Below, in pieces: positions 42,540 to 54,120 of a stretch of 64,000 bases of DNA. The stretch's first letter is position 1; every line of letters begins with the position of its first letter. A program made the position numbers and the translations under genes. Source of the stretch: Protopterus annectens (Eukaryota > Chordata > Ceratodontiformes > Protopteridae); NCBI RefSeq assembly GCF_019279795.1, contig NC_056727.1, positions 1,205,860,327-1,205,924,326 on the forward strand, given 5' to 3'. Below the pieces are notes generated by a model. That model had not been told where the DNA came from. It ran no database searches and was given only the letters and a program-made list of their open reading frames with translations.

Positions 42540-44880
42540 CCCAAAAAGATGTTAAAAAGTATCAGTTTCCTGGTGCATAGCCTTATATTCCTGAGCTCGG
42601 TGTGACTTCAACTTTTTCTTGAACAATACAAGATCCTGCATAGCTGTAATATCATTAGGGAGAAAATTCCAAGAGGCAGGGGTTAGTTTGTGGAAAGATC
42701 ATTTACAAATACAGAAAATTGGGGTCTATTTAATTAAAAGAGATGGGGAGCTTCTAAGACTGTATATGGACTTGTAGACTAAAAGTTTATTAGCAAGAGG
42801 AAGGCAATATCTTTCTTTAAGTAATTTGTATGTAAGTGTTTTGAGTAAGTAATTAGATCTTGCAGTAACAGGTAGCCATTTAGTGATGTGATTGATTGTG
42901 CAATGAAGTTTTGATGAACTAAGTGAAAAAAATCTATGAATTTTATTTTCAGTGGCCTGAAGTATAGCAATGTTTTGTCCTGACAGAGAAGAGATAATGG
43001 GCAGAGAGTATTCCTGTCTAGAAATAAGAGTAATTATAAATGTGGCATACCTAGCTTCAGCTGAAAGGAGATGTACCATGCAGTAAACAGTTTTCAGTTG
43101 TTTTTAAGACTTCAGAAGTTGTCAGCTCAAGGAGATCATGAAAGGAAGGTGGTGCTACCAAGCAGTGAGCATTAAAAAGGTGTAAGGCCTAAGGAGGATA
43201 TGTAATAGTGTGGATGCAACGGAAGGTCTTTTTGCTGTTCCAGTAGCGTAACTGCAGAGTTAATAGAATTGATTGACAGTTTGTTATTAGACATACAATT
43301 CCAAATTAAGAGAAAGTCATTTTGTAATGATAAGGCAAGCTGTTTAGTAGATATGTGGGTTGTGATGATTACCATAGCATCGACATTGGTTATGTTTAAA
43401 TGGAAGAAGTACAAGGGAAGACATTTGATGGAAAAAGAGGAAAACTAGAAGGCCCAGGATGAAGCCCTGAGGGACACCAGAGAAGAGACGTGGTAAATGA
43501 GTATGAATTTAGGGCATTTGTTGTAAATGTTTTGTCGGTCAAGTCAGTGTTGAGCCAAAAGGCCAGTTCAGTGGAAAATCCATATTCGGAATCTTGTGCA
43601 TTAAAAGATCATGTTTTACCATTTCAAATTATCTTTTTAAGTAAAGGAAGACTGTTCCATTTAGACCTTATGCCTTGTTAGAGTAAATTTGGGAGGTGAT
43701 TGTTAGAAAGGGATTTTGGTGTGCACTTCTGAGTAGCATATTTAGGTTAGAGTGCATGTTACCTGTATACAGATCATACTTTAGGCATAGTCTATTAGTG
43801 TTTTGTAAATAGGTTTTTCAAAGACTTTTGCCTATGAACAGCAATGAAGTGTTGGTCTGTTATCTGAGGGTAATTTAAGTTGAGGGACTATATAAAGGAG
43901 AATAATGGAAGCATCCTTGAAGTTAGGATGGATAGTACCAGTGATAAGAGAGGAATTAAAGATGCAAGCTAGGGTCTGGACAGAAAGCAAGAAAAGAAGA
44001 AAGCATTTTGGGGTGCAAGTAGTGACATTTAGGATTAAACTTGGGGCAGATATGGGCAATTTGTGAAAACGTATTTTGACGTACAAGGGGGTAGGGTGTG
44101 ATTTTATGTGGAGGTTCACTGGTTCTGTGGATAGGTTTTGTGTGGAAGAGAGAGAGAAGAGTAAGAAAAGTGCCTCAGATGTTTGAGTGGATTGTGTTCA
44201 CCATGTCATGTTAAAGGGACAAATGGCATTTGGGAAAGACCTTGTTAGAGTTTGGTAAATGGCATGTTTGATTTCTACAGTGCAGAACTTTCTCTTTGTT
44301 AGTTTCTTTTCTGGTAATGTTGCACAAGTTGTTCTAATATTGTAGTTTAATTATGTCATGCATATTGTTTTCAGTTCTTTCCATGCCCCATTTCTCCATC
44401 TAAGTAGACTCCTTAAGAGGAACACGATTCAAAGGACATAACTGGATCTGGTAGCTGTGTTCGTTTTATTAATGAGTTTGTTTTGGACTATAGGGAGGCT
44501 GTTATAGAATGTGGCAAGGACTGTGGTGGGATGAATCCATGGGGAAATGTCAGTCCAAATGGTTGACTGAAGTTCAACCACTAGTAAGCTGTCAAAATTG
44601 ACAGGAAAATAGAAAGAAGTGGAGCAAGTTGGGGAGGATTTTGGCATCTTAAATCTCCAGTAAGATATAATAGGACAGTTACATAGCTCAGTAGGAAGAA
44701 CCCGCAGATGTGTACGTTTACTGGGAATGTTTATGAGGATCAAGTAAATGAGAGAAGAATTATTTGTAGAAAGATTTGGTCTGGTAGGTATGTGTGATGC
44801 TATGGTTAGCAAATAATCTGCTGGTGTAGATTTTAGAGAAGAATTCCCTTAAGCCCCAGTGTTCTGCAAATTATTAATTT
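42540..44880 (-). pseudogene. Old L2-like LINE A, ORF2 remains
   Basis: On the minus strand, in many frames: PISYWRFKMPKSSP (after the endonuclease), FNSSLITGTIHPNFKDASII (RT entry), a GFILGLLVF stretch after V-P-Q that matches VPQGSILGPLLF, LALSLQNDFLLIWNCMSNNK and LSINSINSAVTL (just after motif C), then KWLPVTARSNYLLKTLTYK and a C-terminal PLPLGIF region. This is the order of L2/CR1-group RTs. No catalytic ADD box survives in clear form. The G/A-rich plus strand to about 46050 may be its 5' half, since its complement is T/C-rich like the 5' part of LINE B at 51181. Confidence 0.65.
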
Positions 44881-46529
44881 ATGATCTTCAGTGAAATCCT
44901 TGGATTTGTAGTAGAATAAGTTTAAGAATAGTAGTTGAGGTGGGGGTATATAGAGTAACAACTTATAATTTGGTGTGACCCCCCCCCCCCAATACAATTG
45001 GACTCAGTGTCCCATTACAACATCATCATGTAGTTTTTGTTGTAGCAGGTAAAGTAGGGTAAGGGATCCTTTTCATATCATTGTTAGTACTTGTCTCCTT
45101 TGTTGAAAACCTGATATGTTGTCAGTAAAAGTGGAGTAAATAGAATGGAAATAAGAGGAATGTAAGAATGCAAGATAAGTCCTAAACCCAGGATGCAGTG
45201 ACTGCAGTTATTTTTGGATTACAATGGTTAGTCTAAGTTTCAGGAAGTTGTCATTTGTTGTTAATACTACCAAGATTCAAACATGCTATTGATAGGTGTT
45301 TGGTAGTGAGGGAGGAGTGTATAGCTTGTCCAGGACAGAAGTGAGTATCAACTGAGACAAGAATCAAGTCATAAAAATGACTATATGTTTTTGTGATTTT
45401 CAGCAAGTATCGACAGGAAGATGTTTATTTAAACTTTTTATAGTAAACAAACAGAAATTTCTTGAGGGGAAAATGGCGTATGGTTTGTAGTTCATCCGCA
45501 GTCATGCTTTGTCTTATAAAAAGTCAGTACTGAGGGAGCGGTAGCATATAGATTGGAGCATTTGGGTAAAATTGTTAGAAAGGGCAGCATATTTAGAACT
45601 TGTTTACTAGAGTCATATTAAAATGAAAATGATAAAGGCGAAGCAGAGAGTGAAAGTTCTTTAAGAACAGAATTACAAGTGTTAAGTGAGTGAGTACAGC
45701 AAGACTACTGGGAATTAGTGGGGGAAGGGGAGTGAAATGGACCAGATCTAGTTACTGCAGTGGTAGCCAATCAGTATGTGCATGTGCAATCAACAGATTC
45801 ACTGCCAGTCTTCCATGGAGTGAGGAAGAAGAGGGAAGTAAAATAAGAGAATAGGAAAAAAAAGACACCAAAAATTCTTAAGTGAAAAGTTAGCGCAAGG
45901 TAGGAAAAGCTCAGGAATTAGCTGTGTGTACAGTGAGTTGCTTTGCCCTTATCTTAGAAAACATGTGCTAGAAATACTGAGTTAAAGCACAAGTGTACAT
46001 ACATATAGTGTAGTGCTGCCTAAGAAACTCCTTTTCCATGAAGTTTCAACTCCTGGTATTTCGAGTCAGTTGGGGCAGTAGGTGGAGGAAGGGGTAATAA
46101 ATGATGGGCTACCCTGATGTAAGTTGTGCTACTGTTACTTTTTATGAAAGAAAACATTTATTTGGTTTAACTAGAAGGGAAAACAACTTAATTAAGATCA
46201 GATGTGCCCTAACTACAAATTTAAGACTTTAAAGTAGAAAAATAGATTATATTTTTCTTGCATATCAACAACTGTGATCCCAGCTTGTCCATGTAATATG
46301 ACCATGCATCTTAGGTCTAAATTATATCATTTGCTTTTTCTTATTCCATAAGGATTTTTGGTTCATGATTTGTTATTTACCTGAAAGTCTATACCTAATC
46401 CTCTCTCTCTCTTTTCTTATTCCTGCCTTGTCTCCATATGTTCTGCAATTTTTTTTCTGAAATTTCTTCTTTCCAGTCAATGTCTATGAGAAGGCCAGCA
46501 ATGAGTTATAACCATGATCCAAGATGATG
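44881..46529. other. Purine-rich tract, possibly 5' part of LINE A
   Basis: There is no frame of useful length. The plus strand is G/A-rich, and a C run lies at 44979-44990. Its complement resembles the T/C-rich composition of 51181-52786. The assignment to LINE A is inferred from composition and position only. Confidence 0.35.
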
Positions 46530-47460
46530 TCTAGATTTCAAGTCCCATCAAATCACTAAACAGCATTGTTTATTGTTCTGAGAAAAAACTAGGTGGGCAG
46601 CCTTACACAACAACAGTTCCCTTCTCTTGGGGCCTTTATCATTAAATTAGCTGATCTGTGCCTGATGTACAAGGCCATGTCCAATCCTGAATTAATGGAC
46701 ATGCTCCACCTCAGAAAATCCAAATCCATCAGAACCACGAGAACAAGTGACTTAAACCTCAACACAGAAATAAATAGAACGTGCTGGAGGGACAGATTCA
46801 TAACCCAGAGGCTCCCTACACTCTGGAACAGAATCCCAGTCCATGTTAGGCAGAGCCCCTCACTGACTCTATTCAAGAGAAATCTCGACGAGTGGATGGG
46901 AGATCGTAGGTTTACCCTGGGGGTCATCTCTGTGTCACCACTAGACAGAGGCATAGTAAACTAAACCCTAAAAGGGCGTAGTATTCTCATCCTAAGGGGT
47001 GGTGTAAGCCACATACACTCTGGCTAGGCTTATAAATGCCGTAGGGCAGATAGCCTAGTACGAACCTATGAACCTATGAACCTATAAAGAGATTTCACAT
47101 CCTCCTGAATCACAAAAAATGCATTCTGTATTCTTGTAAGAAAGAGGTAGGTGGTAACCTTTCTACAGCCACAGTTCCCTTCTTTTGGGTTGCTGTCATT
47201 AAATTAGACCACACAATTCTAGTATCTCCCAAGACTGCCAAATTGCTTCCTGTATTGATGTAAGAAACAGCCTCATGCAGTCTTTATGTGGCTGCAATAC
47301 TCCTCTGCTATGGTTGTTGTCATTGGATTTCTCTGTTAGGGAAATTCTGGTGCCCTATCCTGAAATCCCAAATATAATCTTGTATTATCTCAAGAAATAG
47401 CTAGATGTGCAGTCTTTCTGCAACTGCTGTTGAGTTGTTGTCATGAAATTATCCTGCTTA
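46530..47460 (+). repeat. ~125-bp minisatellite, left block (interrupted by a LINE)
   Basis: Diverged units share the order GCATTCTGTATT or GCATTGTTTATT, AAGAAA-AGGTAGGTG, GCAGCC or GCAGTCTTT, ACAGTTCCCTTCT, TTGGGGCC or TTGGGTTGCTGTC and ATTAAATTAG. Units are at about 46530-46650, 47100-47210, 47225-47335 and 47360-47455. A CR1-like LINE splits the array at 46650-47085. Further units reappear at 50401-50640. Confidence 0.65.
46650..47085 (+). pseudogene. CR1-like LINE copy 6, ORF2 C-terminus and tail
   Basis: Translation gives LMYKAMSNPELMDMLHLRKS, TEINRTCWRDRFITQRLPTL, WNRIPVHVRQSP, LFKRNLDEWMGDRRFTL and SVSPLDRGIVN, the last ~100 codons of the family ORF2. After the stop come TGGCTAGGCTTATAAATGCC, GATAGCCTAGTACGAACC and three CCTATGAA-type units. 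The C-terminal frame is intact; the rest is lost by 5' truncation. Confidence 0.9.
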
Positions 47461-47469
47461 GTACATGCG

Positions 47470-49850
47470 TAATCCCCAGAGACATATGTGTAATCAGTTG
47501 CAGCCATCCTTGCTGACTTTGAGAAAGCTTTTGATTCCATAGATTAGTGATAGCTGTGGTCAGCAATGGATGTCATTTGCATTCTTGCTCATTATATACA
47601 GGCAATATAAGTCCTCTATTACTCCCCTATGCCAGGGTGATAATGGGAGGTAATTTCTCTTATCCATTTTCCTATATGAGACTCCAGCAATGATGCCTGC
47701 TTTCACCAGCCTTATTTGTACTGGCAATTGAACCCTTGGCTAAAGCACTCAGGACACATGATGACCTAACGTGATGAAATCGCATGGGAATAAAGTAGTC
47801 TTTTTATTTGCAGATGACTGCCTAGTAGTGACAGAAAATCCAATGTAAGGTATTCCAACCATCTCAACCATATTGAACTTCTATGCCTGATCAGGCCTTA
47901 GGCTTAACATAGAAATTTGAAAATCTTCTGCAGCTTAAAAAGTATAGGTGGTCCTTGCCCTTCTGATGGTCTATTGGTAACTCTAAATTCTTGAGTCTTA
48001 AGGATGTGGAGAGACTCACCTAAGATGATCAGAATAAACCTGAAACTGTTATGGGAGGAGCTGAATATCCTAATTCATTCTTGGAAGAAATTAGTGCTGT
48101 GGTGATGAAGGAAGATCTCAGCAGTTAAGGTGATGTTCTGTCCAAAGCTTTATTATGTATTTAGGTAAATCCTGACTCCACCAAATGATTTCTAACTGAC
48201 TAAGATAAAGAAACTCATTAAATAATTGTTATGGGATGGGAAAAAAAATATTATCCCTGATTTAGCATTACTCTTAGCCATGGGCAGGGGTATAGGGATG
48301 GTCGATGTAGATGGAATGGCAAAAGCCCTAAACTTTTGAATGTATACATCAGCCATCATCTTACCCTCCCTGGTCTGGGTGTCTGTAGAAACAATTATGG
48401 AAGCACATCTCAAAGAGCCATAAGCTGGTTTATGTGAGCCATGTCCAAACACTTACAGAAATGGCACAGTATGTGCATGACACATAGGGTCTTGAACCAA
48501 ATGCGAGTAACTCTGACAGCTTGGAATGTATAGGAGGGTAATCAGAACATAACTAGGGTGGGTCAAAGGGTGTGGCTGCCTTGGATGCAAGCCGTGATGG
48601 GGTATAATTGGCAGGTGTCAATGGTGTGGAAATGCAGTACTGACACTGATTTCTGAAGCTGAGACTTTATAAATGAATGCTAATACTGTATTTATGACAC
48701 TTCTGAAAAGCTGAAGCTATTGGAGGAGAGGGGAACAGCTTTCTCTCTCTCTCTCTCTCTCTCTGTCACTCTCTCTCTCTCTCACACTCTCTCGTTTTTT
48801 TCTTCATCTTTAAGTTGAAGGGATTGCTAGTTTGGAGATCTGCACAGGACCAGAGATGAGATAACCATGGTTTTAAGGGCAATATACAGCTTTCTTGGGG
48901 CACACTGCGCTAAAAATGGGGTGAACCAGACTCAGGTGGAAAGACTGGATAATTATAGGCTTCTTGAGCTTATACTAATTATCCAAATGGATCATTGGAA
49001 ATGTTTCCAGCTTTGTTGTGCTATTTTTAACTCATCCCTTCTTCCATATATATCTCAACTAGTGACCATTAGAAAAGGCTGCACCTTTGGATTCGCTTAA
49101 CTCAGTAACTTTTCTTCTAGTGAAATCTTCTTACTGGTACCAGATACTGAAGTACTGAAATAAGGCTGAGATAGCACATATGGTAGCAAATCACATAGCT
49201 AGATTCAGGATCAGTAATGTGCTGACCATATTAAAGCATCAAATAACCTTGAGCCATAGGTTGAGAGGCATCCCACTGCTAGGGACAAATCAAGTATGTC
49301 TGATCCATAAAAGGTACCAGAACCCAATGAGAAGGGTTGAATGGGGTTTTCAGTGGATGGCTCCTGGCTGTAAGTAGTTGACGCCCTTTTGGGAAAAAAG
49401 GTCACAGCTACAAAATAGGTTGCAGAATATCTCTAGAGCTCAATTTTTGGATTCTAAAAGGCCTTATCCTATGTCCTCAGCTGGTTTCACAAACATAGAT
49501 ATCATTATTAGGTTTGTATTGCCTTCAAATGGCAGATCATACACCAATCCACCATAGCTAAGCTCCTGACCTTCATTAGGAAGTACACCAATCTCCTGCC
49601 TATGGGCTTTAATAGGGACTGTGTATGGGCTCCAAATTCAACTTACTAGACAGGCATACCAGTTTATCCAGAATGTGAATCAGAGCAGGAAGAATGTATG
49701 TGAACTCTTCATTGCAAAGATCAGTGCTCACTTTAATAGAGAGCTAAAGTAATGCCCACCCCAAATAGCAAAGCAGCTGGCTATAGACTGGATATTTCCT
49801 AAGGCTCTGAGTATTTTACTGATCAGGATAGTTGCAACTGTAGTGAGGCC
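47470..49850 (+). pseudogene. Degenerate L1/Tx1-like LINE, RT region
   Basis: Pieces in many frames include ILADFEKAFDSID (motif A), LFVLAIEPLAKALR (motif B follow-on), VFLFADDCLVV (catalytic FADD at about 47800-47830), KISAVKVMFCPKLYYVFR and a TKIKKLIK stretch then LLWDGKKNII. This is the order and wording of the L1/Tx1 clade rather than CR1/L2. Similarity fades after about 48300, and the end near 49850 is an estimate. A (TC)n tract lies inside. It is bounded on both sides by the ~125-bp minisatellite. Confidence 0.7.
48741..48790. repeat. (TC)n microsatellite
   Basis: CTCTCT run with short interruptions (CTGTCA, CACACT). Confidence 0.9.
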
Positions 49851-50400
49851 CTACTAAACTGAATGCTGCCAGCACAGCATTTGCCAGAAAATAGAAATCA
49901 AAAGCTAAACCAACCTTGACATAATTATTGAGTATTGTAAAAGAAATAAAAGAATTAGAGGTGCATCTTTAGAAAAGAGAGAGAGCAAACTACATCAAAA
50001 TAAATGGAATTTGTGAGAACCGTGAATGCAGAATACCGTTCTGGAGGATGAGTGAAATTTTGGTGAGAGCAGGACTTCAGCAATCTAAGCAATGTTAAGC
50101 AGAATAATACTTGTAAAGAGATGAATTGTGTATGTATAATTCTTGAAAATGAAAAAATCTGTGCAACCATTTGTTTGTATTTTTATGACTGCTTGTGTAC
50201 CCATGTCACTGTGTAATTTAAAAAAATGTGTTTGAAAAAAAAGGCAGTTGTAGCTCCACTGTTAGCATTACATTGTTTTACATTGTTGTACTGGTAATTT
50301 TTATTATAGACTCAATACGTTTGCCTTTTTGATTGGTTATACTCCTGTTTATGTACTTTCTTTTTAGATGCAGTCTTACTTGTAATAAAAATAAATCCTA
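49851..50400. other. Spacer, possible LINE 3' UTR
   Basis: AT-rich, with an A run near 50230. No clear feature. Confidence 0.35.
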
Positions 50401-50640
50401 ATGGGATTCTAGCAGCCCAGCTCCCAAACTGTAACCTGTATTGGTCTGAGATAAAACTAGGTATGAGCATTTTTACTCCAGTCTGTTGAGAAGATTTAGA
50501 TTAAATGTGCCTGTTACAGAGGTTGTTGTACCCTGGAATCATCAAATGGCATTCTATGTTGTGCAGAGATGAAGATGAGTATGCAGTCTTTCTGCAGTTA
50601 TAGTCCATTCCTGTTGTGGTCAGTGTCAGTAATTTAGCCC
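50401..50640 (+). repeat. ~125-bp minisatellite, right block
   Basis: About two diverged units (GGGATTCTAGCAGCCC ..., then AATGGCATTCTATGTTGTG, GTATGCAGTCTTTCTGCAG, AGTCCATTCCTGTTGTGGTC). They follow the unit order seen at 46530-47460. Confidence 0.55.
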
Positions 50641-51997
50641 CTAAGGGTTTATCCTTGTCATTTGGGAATATTTATCTTTATGTTGTATTGCTCTTAATCT
50701 GGCCTCCTTCCTTGCAAAATGATGTGTTGTTTCTTCCCCTCCCCTCACCATAGTTCTGCAGTGTTAAAAATAACCAACAAAAACACTGAAAGGAAACCTT
50801 TGTTTTTTTTTTGTTTGTTTTTGTTTTATAGCAATTTCATTCTGTTACTACTCCCTTTAGCTTTAGATAACTGTATGGAGTTCATACAGCACCTTATCTT
50901 TGCTGGTTGTATATTGTACAGAAGCCTGCTGTTTACTTTGTTGTTCCTGTGTATGCAGTGGTTTGGGAGCCATTATTTAGGTCCCCATCTTCCTTTTGGT
51001 TCTTTTTCCACTGTTGCTTTGTGGTTTGTTTTGTAGGGGTTGAGAGTTTCCTTCAGAGTTTTGGACTCTGAATATATACCAAATCTCTCGAATGACACTT
51101 GTGGGTCTTGGCAGATATTCAGGATATTCATGGGGATTAACTGACTGATCTGCATTATATATGGTGGTGGGACCCTAATCCACACCCACTGCTATATTAC
51201 ATGAGTTTTAACCATGTGTGCCCACCTTGTTCCCAGGCAGATTTAATTTCTCTTAAAGAGGGCACTCCTCTTATCTTTCTTTTACATTACCTAAAACTAT
51301 TCTGTATTGCTTACCTTTGTTGTACTCTTATATCCAATAATCTCTCTCATGCTCATCATTCTCTCACAAAAGTTTACATTTCCAGTATTATGTGCCATTT
51401 AAAATCCTTGTACAAACATTTTTTGTAGATGTTTACCTTCTTGTTCTTCTTCACTTGGCCTTTATCCATCATACACCACTTAGAGGTACATGTGCACTGT
51501 ATCTCACTTCCACCATCCTCTTACTTTGCTCATTAGCATTTCTCACCCACCTACATCTTTGGCCCATTCACCTTGAGCTCATTTACATTCCATATGCCCC
51601 AGTCCCAACTAGACTGTGTTCACAGTGAAGGTATATAGCTCACAGGTTGTGTTAATACCCAGGCATACGCACTTATGTTCTGTGTCTTCCTCTACTTTCT
51701 TTATTCCAGTTAATAAATACTGCAGTTTGAATAATAACGTGGTTTACCAACAACCTCCATATTCTCTCTCCTACCATCTTCTCTTTAACCATTCCCACAT
51801 TTCCCTTGAATTTCTCTCCCTTCGATTACACAGAATTTGGTGGAGCCTTAATCTGTGTTAACCTGCAGACTCATCTCTCTTAGTCCTGTACACTGACATA
51901 GCTGGCAGCATGTATTTTGTGTCAGAGATAGCGCCCGTCTCCTGATTACTTCCAGCGCTACTACACAGCATAACACATCCTTTTTATAGAAAAAAAA

Positions 51998-52043
<46 letters not shown>

Positions 52044-52786
52044 CATCAAGCCTGACTCACTTCTCCTGTGTCTATCATTGCTACTCATATCTCCCTTACT
52101 CATTGCAGTGTTTCTCTAGCTCACTGCACTTTACTGTTAAAGCATAACTACTCTGCCCTCTTTTCTTTGTCTCTTCCCCTTTTCTCTCTTACTCTGCAGA
52201 GATTTTTGTGGAAGCATAATCTGTAGCTGCCTGCACCTTACCTCTTTGCTAAGCCTCGCAAATGTATGTTGTTGGCTGAATATATTGTATGATAGAGTTG
52301 CCTCTCTTCTCTAAATTTTTTTTGTCACCATTATCCACCTTTAATGTATTATGTCTTTAAGTAACCATCTAGCTAATAATCCATTATTTTTACTTGTATG
52401 CTGCTCACCTAAACTTTTGCTCATAGACATTACGTTCACTTATTTCTTCTCTACCTTTTGCTTCCTCCCCTAAAATTTAATTATATATCCTTTCATCCAA
52501 TTATATAACCAAGCAACCTGCCTTCTATTCTCCTTACTTCATATCAGAACATATCCACTATAGACACCCTGCTATTTGATGACCTATATTCATTACCTAA
52601 ATCTCATCATTCTGCCTTGTTTGACAGTACCAATATTTCTATTTCCTCTTCAGTTCTTCTGGAATCATTTTCCTATCCTGTTATTATTACCATGCTATTT
52701 CTTTCAGGGATCAAAGAATTAAACACAGCTCCATAAGCTATACCCCCTGTTGTTTTAACTTTTATAACTTTTAAATATATTCCATG
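50641..52786 (+). other. T/C-rich tract, probable 5' part of old L2-like LINE B
   Basis: No gene is recognisable in 50641-51180. From about 51181 the plus strand is T/C-rich with short Leu/Ser/Pro-rich frames, and it leads (after MITE M3) into the endonuclease of LINE B. It is therefore likely that LINE's 5' UTR or ORF1. A (TA)n microsatellite interrupts at 52001-52041. Confidence 0.4.
52001..52041. repeat. (TA)n microsatellite
   Basis: About 20 TA units after an A run. Confidence 0.95.
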
Positions 52787-53068
52787 CTTTGAAAGGTCGA
52801 ACCTTGTATAATCAAAATCCATTTTTGCGAAATGAAAATCCAGAAAGCTGAAATACCTGAAGGGCGAAAACTTAAACAAAACACACACCGAAGTAAGTAA
52901 AACCCACCTATATATACCAACTCTGGGATCATACTACTGTGGAGAAAAGGGCATGTTGGGCAAGTGTTTAATTACCCTGGAAAAAATTTGCCATTCGGGT
53001 ATTTAAGCTTTTATGATTTTCGTCTCGCAAAAATGGATTTTGATTATATGAAGTTCGACCTTTCAAAG
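52787..53068. mobile_element. M3: 282-bp foldback MITE
   Basis: The ends CTTTGAAAGGTCGAACCTTG and, reverse-complemented, CTTTGAAAGGTCGAACTTCA begin inverted arms about 85 bp long (ATAATCAAAATCCATTTTTG and further text is shared). The core at 52907-52945 (TATATACCAACTCTGGGATC, GTGGAGAAAAGGG) matches M1 and M2. No target duplication is obvious and there is no frame. It sits just upstream of the LINE B endonuclease. Confidence 0.75.
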
Positions 53069-53489
53069 TAGATCCCCACATACACCCACCTCGATTTTCT
53101 TAAATTAAATGTAGGTGGAATAGAACAAACCTCTGATATCCTACATGCCTTGTTTCAACCATATGACCTTGACTTAATTGCCAGTTGTGAAACATGACTA
53201 AAAACTGTTTCTCATATTTATATTCTCACTTCCAAAGTTAAAGCTGCATTTATATAGTCTGCTGTAACACTGGAATTTGAGGTGGCTGCCTCCTGTACAG
53301 ACGTAATCTCTCATGTAGACTCCTTCATGCTTCTTTTAACCACTGAGGAGTATATTACCTAATGACTTACTTCAGAACTGAGTCCCTAATTAAGCTTAGA
53401 ACTGGCACAATCTGCCTTAATCCTTCTATTTCAGCTTCAGACTTTTGATTTCTACTTAATGATCTCTCACTCAGCATTCAAAAGAAACA
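53069..53489 (+). pseudogene. L2-like LINE B, endonuclease N-terminal part
   Basis: Translation: a DFLKLNVGGIEQTSDI start, HALFQPYDLDLIASCET (the ET of the APE motif), then weaker text with stops, ending near FLLNDLSLSIQ. APE-type endonuclease of the CR1/L2 group, broken. Confidence 0.6.
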
Positions 53490-54120
53490 AAAACAAAAAT
53501 GTGGTAACTGAAGGGGATGTTCCTTGAACCTGCTAAGCAAGACGTTTTACATGACCTGTTTGAACACAGCCTCTCATAACTTGTACAAAATACCAGCAAT
53601 GCAGTTGTAGGCTGATAAAAGCCTTGACTGCAACCAGGAGATCTCAGTCTTGATTAACAGCCAAGTGTTAAAGGAGCTAGTGGGCAAGAGAGCAAGAGAG
53701 AGAGGAAGTATCCACTCTCTCAGCAGGAAGGTTGGCTATTCATGCCCAAGGTGTACTCTCTGTTTCTAGAATCCTTATGAGAAACTGGATATCATATGAA
53801 GGCACTTGCTGCAATGGAGGCATAGAATTTGAGGGTTATGTCACTAGCAAAAAGCACGTGACATCCCTAGTTCAAAGTACATTTCATGCCTTCCCTTGAT
53901 AGTGTTTAGGTATGAGCTGAGGATGGTTAGGGTTATAAAGGAAAATCCCTGACCCCCCACATTGTTGATGGCACCACTTCCAGTATGCTCAGTCCATGGT
54001 TTGGAGGGACAGAGATATTGATCTTGAGGAATCAAATGGGTTAATCAAGCATACAGAAAGCTGACATAATGGCCAAGTGGGAGCTCAGGGAAAAGGAAAA
54101 TAAAATAAAACATGTTTAAG
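53490..54120. mobile_element. Unidentified ~630-bp insertion in LINE B
   Basis: LINE B endonuclease text stops at an A-rich stretch (AAAAGAAACAAAAACAAAAA) and resumes after AAAATAAAATAAAACATG with text equivalent to HSHNLIDLVFTND and SDHY-like sequence. The intervening DNA has normal GC content and no family I can name. Confidence 0.45.
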
